From Alistipes sp. (GTDB lineage: Bacteria; Bacteroidota; Bacteroidia; Bacteroidales; Rikenellaceae), in NCBI GenBank assembly GCA_017629615.1, contig JAGBWT010000136.1:1-5996 (forward strand): a stretch of 5,996 nucleotides of DNA. The letters are read 5' to 3'. Numbering within the stretch: the first letter of the stretch is position 1; every line of letters begins with the position of its first letter. Positions 5,552-5,996 of the stretch are shown here, piece after piece. Both the position numbers and the translations under genes were made by a program. The notes under the pieces are model-generated. The model made no database searches. It saw only the letters and a list, made by a program, of their open reading frames with translations, and was not told the origin of the DNA.

Positions 5552-5996
5552 ATGAAACAAGCAATTGCAATTTTGACAGGCGGCGGTCCTGCACCGGGTA
5601 TGAATACCGTTGTAGGTAGCGTTGCAAAGACCTTCCTTGCAAAGGGTTATCGTGTAATCGGTCTTCACCACGGCTATTCGGGTTTGTTCAACCCTAATCC
5701 ACGCCACGAGGACCTCGATTTCTTCAAGGCTGACTACATCTTCAATCAGGGTGGTTCGTACCTCACTATGAGCCGTTTCAAGCCAACTGACGCAGATTTC
5801 GAGAACAACTTCAACCTCTCGTTCTTCACCGAGAACAACATTAAGTTGCTCGTAACCGTTGGTGGCGACGATACTGCTTCGACTGCAAACCGCATTGCAA
5901 AGTTCCTCGAAGCAAAGCAGTATCCTATCGCAAATATCCACGTTCCAAAGACTATCGACAACGACCTTCCGCTCCCAGCAGGTTCGCCAACTTTCG
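5552..5996 (+). CDS. pfp: 6-phosphofructokinase, PPi-dependent type by signature, 3'-truncated by the window edge
   Basis: The first 148 residues are visible. The enzyme phosphorylates fructose 6-phosphate to fructose 1,6-bisphosphate in glycolysis, in the cytoplasm. The N-terminal phosphate-donor loop is GGGPAPGMN (10-18). The donor-site motif is GGDDT (104-108) and the catalytic motif is PKTIDND (132-138), with the probable catalytic base at Asp136. In ATP-dependent enzymes such as E. coli PfkA the corresponding motifs read GGDGS and PGTIDND; Asp107 and Lys133 here are the residues associated with pyrophosphate use, which would also make the reaction reversible. The donor assignment therefore follows from established family knowledge, not from any assay. 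The gene has its own promoter and no visible operon partner upstream. The alternative name is pfkA. Confidence 0.93.
   Translation, partial: MKQAIAILTGGGPAPGMNTVVGSVAKTFLAKGYRVIGLHHGYSGLFNPNPRHEDLDFFKADYIFNQGGSYLTMSRFKPTDADFENNFNLSFFTENNIKLLVTVGGDDTASTANRIAKFLEAKQYPIANIHVPKTIDNDLPLPAGSPTF

Noticed and set aside
5504..5941. Minus-strand frame of 145 residues opposite the phosphofructokinase gene
   Set aside because: It is the complement of a strongly conserved enzyme and runs through its promoter leader; no independent support.

Overview
The window looks like ordinary chromosomal DNA from a member of the Bacteroidota, most likely Bacteroidales. The evidence is two exact matches to the Bacteroidota -7 promoter element (TAnnTTTG), A-rich leaders with no Shine-Dalgarno sequence in front of ATG starts, a signal peptide ending in ANG|Q, and a phosphofructokinase with pyrophosphate-type active-site residues. 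I see no rRNA, tRNA, CRISPR array, transposase, integrase or phage structural gene, so genus-level placement is not possible.

Layout from left to right. (1) Positions 2-1714 (+) hold the 3' part of a DsbD-type thiol:disulfide interchange protein, cut by the window edge. It ends at a strong intrinsic terminator (1737-1771). (2) Positions 1780-3045 (+) hold a secreted aspartic protease of the retropepsin-like type with two complete DTG lobes in one chain. It starts only 8 nt after the terminator. (3) Positions 3059-3580 (-) hold a convergent two-gene unit: a YtxH-like small membrane protein, then a small two-TM membrane protein. Its probable terminator hairpin lies in the 13 nt between the convergent stop codons and overlaps the end of the second gene. 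(4) Positions 3673-4164 (+) hold a SLOG/DUF1273 (YpsA-like) nucleotide-binding protein, whose apparent promoter ends 4 nt before the ATG. (5) Positions 4258-5351 (+) hold an ECF sigma factor followed 8 nt later by a four-TM, coiled-coil protein. The second is a candidate membrane partner or anti-sigma factor, and the pair ends at a strong terminator (5375-5416). (6) Positions 5417-5551 hold an AT-rich control region with heptamer repeats and a -7 box. (7) Positions 5552-5996 (+) hold the 5' part of a phosphofructokinase with PPi-dependent signature residues.

Functionally this is a set of unrelated small transcription units: envelope redox, an exported protease, two envelope stress-like membrane proteins, a nucleotide-sensing protein, a sigma-factor signalling pair and glycolysis. 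I did not find a clear novel multi-gene system. The least explained items are the sigma factor/four-TM pair, the bilobal retropepsin-like protease, the possible leaderless start of the SLOG gene, and the heptamer array upstream of the phosphofructokinase gene.
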